Source: Diplosphaera chodatii (lineage: Eukaryota > Chlorophyta > Trebouxiophyceae > Prasiolales > Stichococcaceae). From it: a stretch of DNA of 64,000 bases. Positions 62,101 through 64,000 of the stretch are shown piece after piece. The DNA is taken from the NCBI GenBank assembly GCA_032358165.1, contig JAALGY010000052.1, positions 1,550,001-1,614,000 on the forward strand, written 5' to 3'. Below the pieces are notes generated by a model. The model was given only the letters and a program-made list of their open reading frames with translations, searched no databases and had not been told where the DNA came from. Numbering within the stretch: position 1 is the stretch's first letter; each line of letters starts with the position of its first letter. The translations under genes and the position numbers were made by a program.

Positions 62101-63955
62101 TCGCCTGCAGGTCCTGACAGCGCCACCAGACGACTTGCTACCCTGGCCTGAGGGTGCCCCAGCAGCGGTGATGGCGCCCGCAGCAGTCCGCCCTGCAGGC
62201 GACCTACACCTGGCATCCGCCACCAAGCGCATCCTGGCTGGCGAGTGCAGGTGCGTGGGGGCAGACAGGTGCTGTTGCAGCAGTGTTGGAGGTTCCCACT
62301 GTGAGTTCGACGTGAGTCAGTTTGACGTGGTGCAATCTGAAGGTCGCCGGCGCTGCTGGAGGGTTTGGGGTGGAGCAGGCCGCCTGACCCACTGACTCTG
62401 GCGGCACAGCTGCGCGCGCTCAGCCAGAAGCATAGCAGCAGCAATGACATCAGCGCCGACAGGCGGCGTGCCCTTGCTGTTGTTGTGCCACGACTGCTGC
62501 AGGTAGCCTTACCACCGAGGCAAACGAGCGTTGCATGATAGATTTGACATATCTTGGTCTTGCACTACTTCGCTTGTCATGTGCTGACAAGCTCAACATG
62601 CATATGCCTCATCGTATGCCATCCCGTATCAATCCATCCTGCTGTTTGAAGCCTGCTCTGCTTGTCGTGCTGCAGGCACTCAGCGGGACGCCGGCAGGCG
62701 AGCTGCAGGCCATTGTGGATTTGCTTGCGGATGCTCCGGTCATCTGGACGGGCGCAGGCTTCACTGCCATCGACAAAGTGGCCTTCAGGTGCCCAGTTGA
62801 AAAGTTTTCGTGCAACCCAGACGAGACGGGTCAGCCCTCCAGTGCTGACTCCCGTCAAGTTGTTGATGCTGGTTGCAGTTCCAACATTGGCATAGGCTTT
62901 TCATTGTTTGTATCCTGCTGCCTGCTGCAGGGCCCCTCTCAGCTTGCATCCCTGGCTATACGTGATCCCGTTGGAGCTGGCGCCCTTTGCCTCGCTGCTG
63001 CGCCGCTTGGGCGTCGCCGAGGGGTTCTCTGCGGCGCAATATGCGCGCGTGCTGCAGGGCATGGCACAGCAGAATGGCACAATGCCACTGGACGACAAGA
63101 GCCTCAGCCAGGCCCTGAGCATCGTTCAGGTGATAGTCTAGAACACAGCATGATGTGCCAGCCAAACGTTCCATGACCCATGCACGTGAGCAGAACACAG
63201 CACGGTAAGCTGGCCTTCACTCCATGCATCAGGCACTGTCCAGCATGGACGTGGAGGGGCAGCAGGTGTTCGTGCCAGACGACCGCGGTTGCCTGTCACT
63301 GGCAGCAGAGCTGACTTACAATGATGCTCCATGGCTGGACTCAGCAGGGCCGACCAGGGCTGCACATGTGGTGCACCCTAAGATCTCCAACGAGGTAGAC
63401 TTTGCTGAGGACTGCCTGTTGCTGCTTCATGCACACCAGCTGTGCAGGGTGTCAATGAGCCAGGGCATGGTCCATGTTCAGTGGCAAACGAGTCAGCCCA
63501 CTCATACACGATGATGCACTGCATGTACAGGTTGCTGATGTGGTTGGTGTGGCCTCGCTGCGGAGGCAGCTGCTGGCCGAGGGTGCGGACCACTTCAGAT
63601 TGGAGGCGGCAGAGGCATTTGGCCAGAGCGAAGCGCTTACGACACGACTGAAGCACATCACGTGAGCAGGATGGACGGTGGTGACTCAAGTTGGGGAGCA
63701 CTGGCATGCGCACATATGGGAACTGTGTGTAACGACCCTAAGGGCCATCGTGCCATGCTGACTGATCTTTCAGGAAGCAAGATACCACCTGGGAATATTC
63801 ATGCTTGAATGCGGCATGCCTGCACTGCTGCAGGGACGCATATGCTGATGGACCAGGCGTGTTGCTGGAGCTGGTGCAAAACGCGGATGACGCCGGTGCC
63901 AGCGAGGTCGCCTTCATGCTAGATGGGCGCTCGTATCCAGTAGATAGCGTGCTTG
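56197..63955 (+). CDS. SACS: Sacsin-like giant chaperone, 5' part; continues past the window
   Basis: Sacsin is a very large protein built from sacsin repeat regions, each with an HSP90-like ATP-binding domain; it acts in protein quality control. About 27 exons chain in phase from MAAAWHDFGQRVDLTARIRE (56197-56307) onward, for example 56471-56569, 56697-56802, 56890-56931, 57029-57168, 57263-57376, 57485-57640 and 57766-58027. The first HSP90-like unit has FKELIQNADDAGA, RNDATFSDADFESI, GRYGIGFSAVYHLT and DVPSFVSGRHLAIFDPHCKF. The repeat continues through FFLP-type YCFLPLPVKTGLPVVHING, HTLQHLPIFES, SKSGVKSPCELYDP, ELTYNDAPWL, HPKISNEVADVVGVASLRRQ and FGQSEALTTRLKHI. A second unit begins at 63834 with GVLLELVQNADDAGASEVAF. 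The join near 62,250-62,410 is uncertain; the gene is cut by the window end. Confidence 0.9.
57215..57225 (+). repeat. Run of 11 adenines in a sacsin intron
   Basis: A short homopolymer in the intron 57,169-57,262. Its isolated position in an intron argues against a retrotransposed tail. Confidence 0.8.
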
Positions 63956-64000
63956 GTGAGCGCGCCGACATGTAGCTTGCATGCTGAGCCACTGTTGGCC

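Noticed and set aside
1..64000. Bacterial or viral insertion, CRISPR array, tRNA or rRNA genes
   Set aside because: No long intronless gene, no regular spaced repeats and no cloverleaf or rRNA-like conserved stretch was seen; all credible genes carry the same intron style.

Overview
This window is nuclear DNA from a photosynthetic green alga, most likely a GC-rich chlorophyte such as a trebouxiophyte; the species cannot be fixed from the sequence. Two genes encode chloroplast proteins typical of the green lineage (the RNA helicase ISE2 and the thylakoid protein CAS). Every gene is cut by many short introns, mostly of the form GTGAG/GTGCG...TGCAG|G, and coding exons are rich in Ala, Gly, Gln and Ser. 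I found 15 protein-coding genes by chaining open frames across splice sites with matching phase. I found no rRNA, tRNA, CRISPR array or mobile element. Coordinates given for genes run from first to last coding base and include introns.

Left part (1-12,416, + strand): the 3' part of a WEE1-type cell-cycle kinase, a tiny COA5/PET191 cytochrome-oxidase assembly factor, and a 26-exon ISE2 DEVH-box RNA helicase. Next comes a minus-strand block: CAS (12,960-~15,700), a large gene I could not identify (16,741-21,896) and a GT29 sialyltransferase-like glycosyltransferase (22,378-~24,360).

Middle (25,297-37,001, + strand): a TMEM234-like membrane protein, then TTI1 (co-chaperone that stabilises PIKK kinases such as TOR, ATM and ATR) starting only 37 bases downstream, and a secreted bicupin-motif protein. 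Minus-strand genes follow: a SET-domain lysine methyltransferase with an N-terminal membrane anchor (37,596-40,479) and a ZCCHC8-like CCHC/PSP-domain RNA-surveillance protein with a long Gln/Pro-rich tail (41,354-45,660).

Right part: divergent from ZCCHC8 is a RAMA plus CW-zinc-finger chromatin-reader candidate (46,406-47,939), then SELENOF/Sep15 without its redox motif (48,656-49,759), a minus-strand FHA-RING ubiquitin ligase (~51,008-55,355), and the 5' part of a sacsin-like giant chaperone (56,197 to beyond the window end).

The genes do not form a single pathway. Themes that recur are genome maintenance and cell cycle (WEE1, TTI1, FHA-RING), protein quality control (sacsin, SELENOF, TTI1), RNA metabolism (ISE2, ZCCHC8) and chromatin or protein methylation (RAMA-CW, SET). 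The most interesting items are the RAMA-CW protein, the SELENOF motif loss, the membrane-anchored SET enzyme, the unidentified gene and several apparent GC-AG introns.
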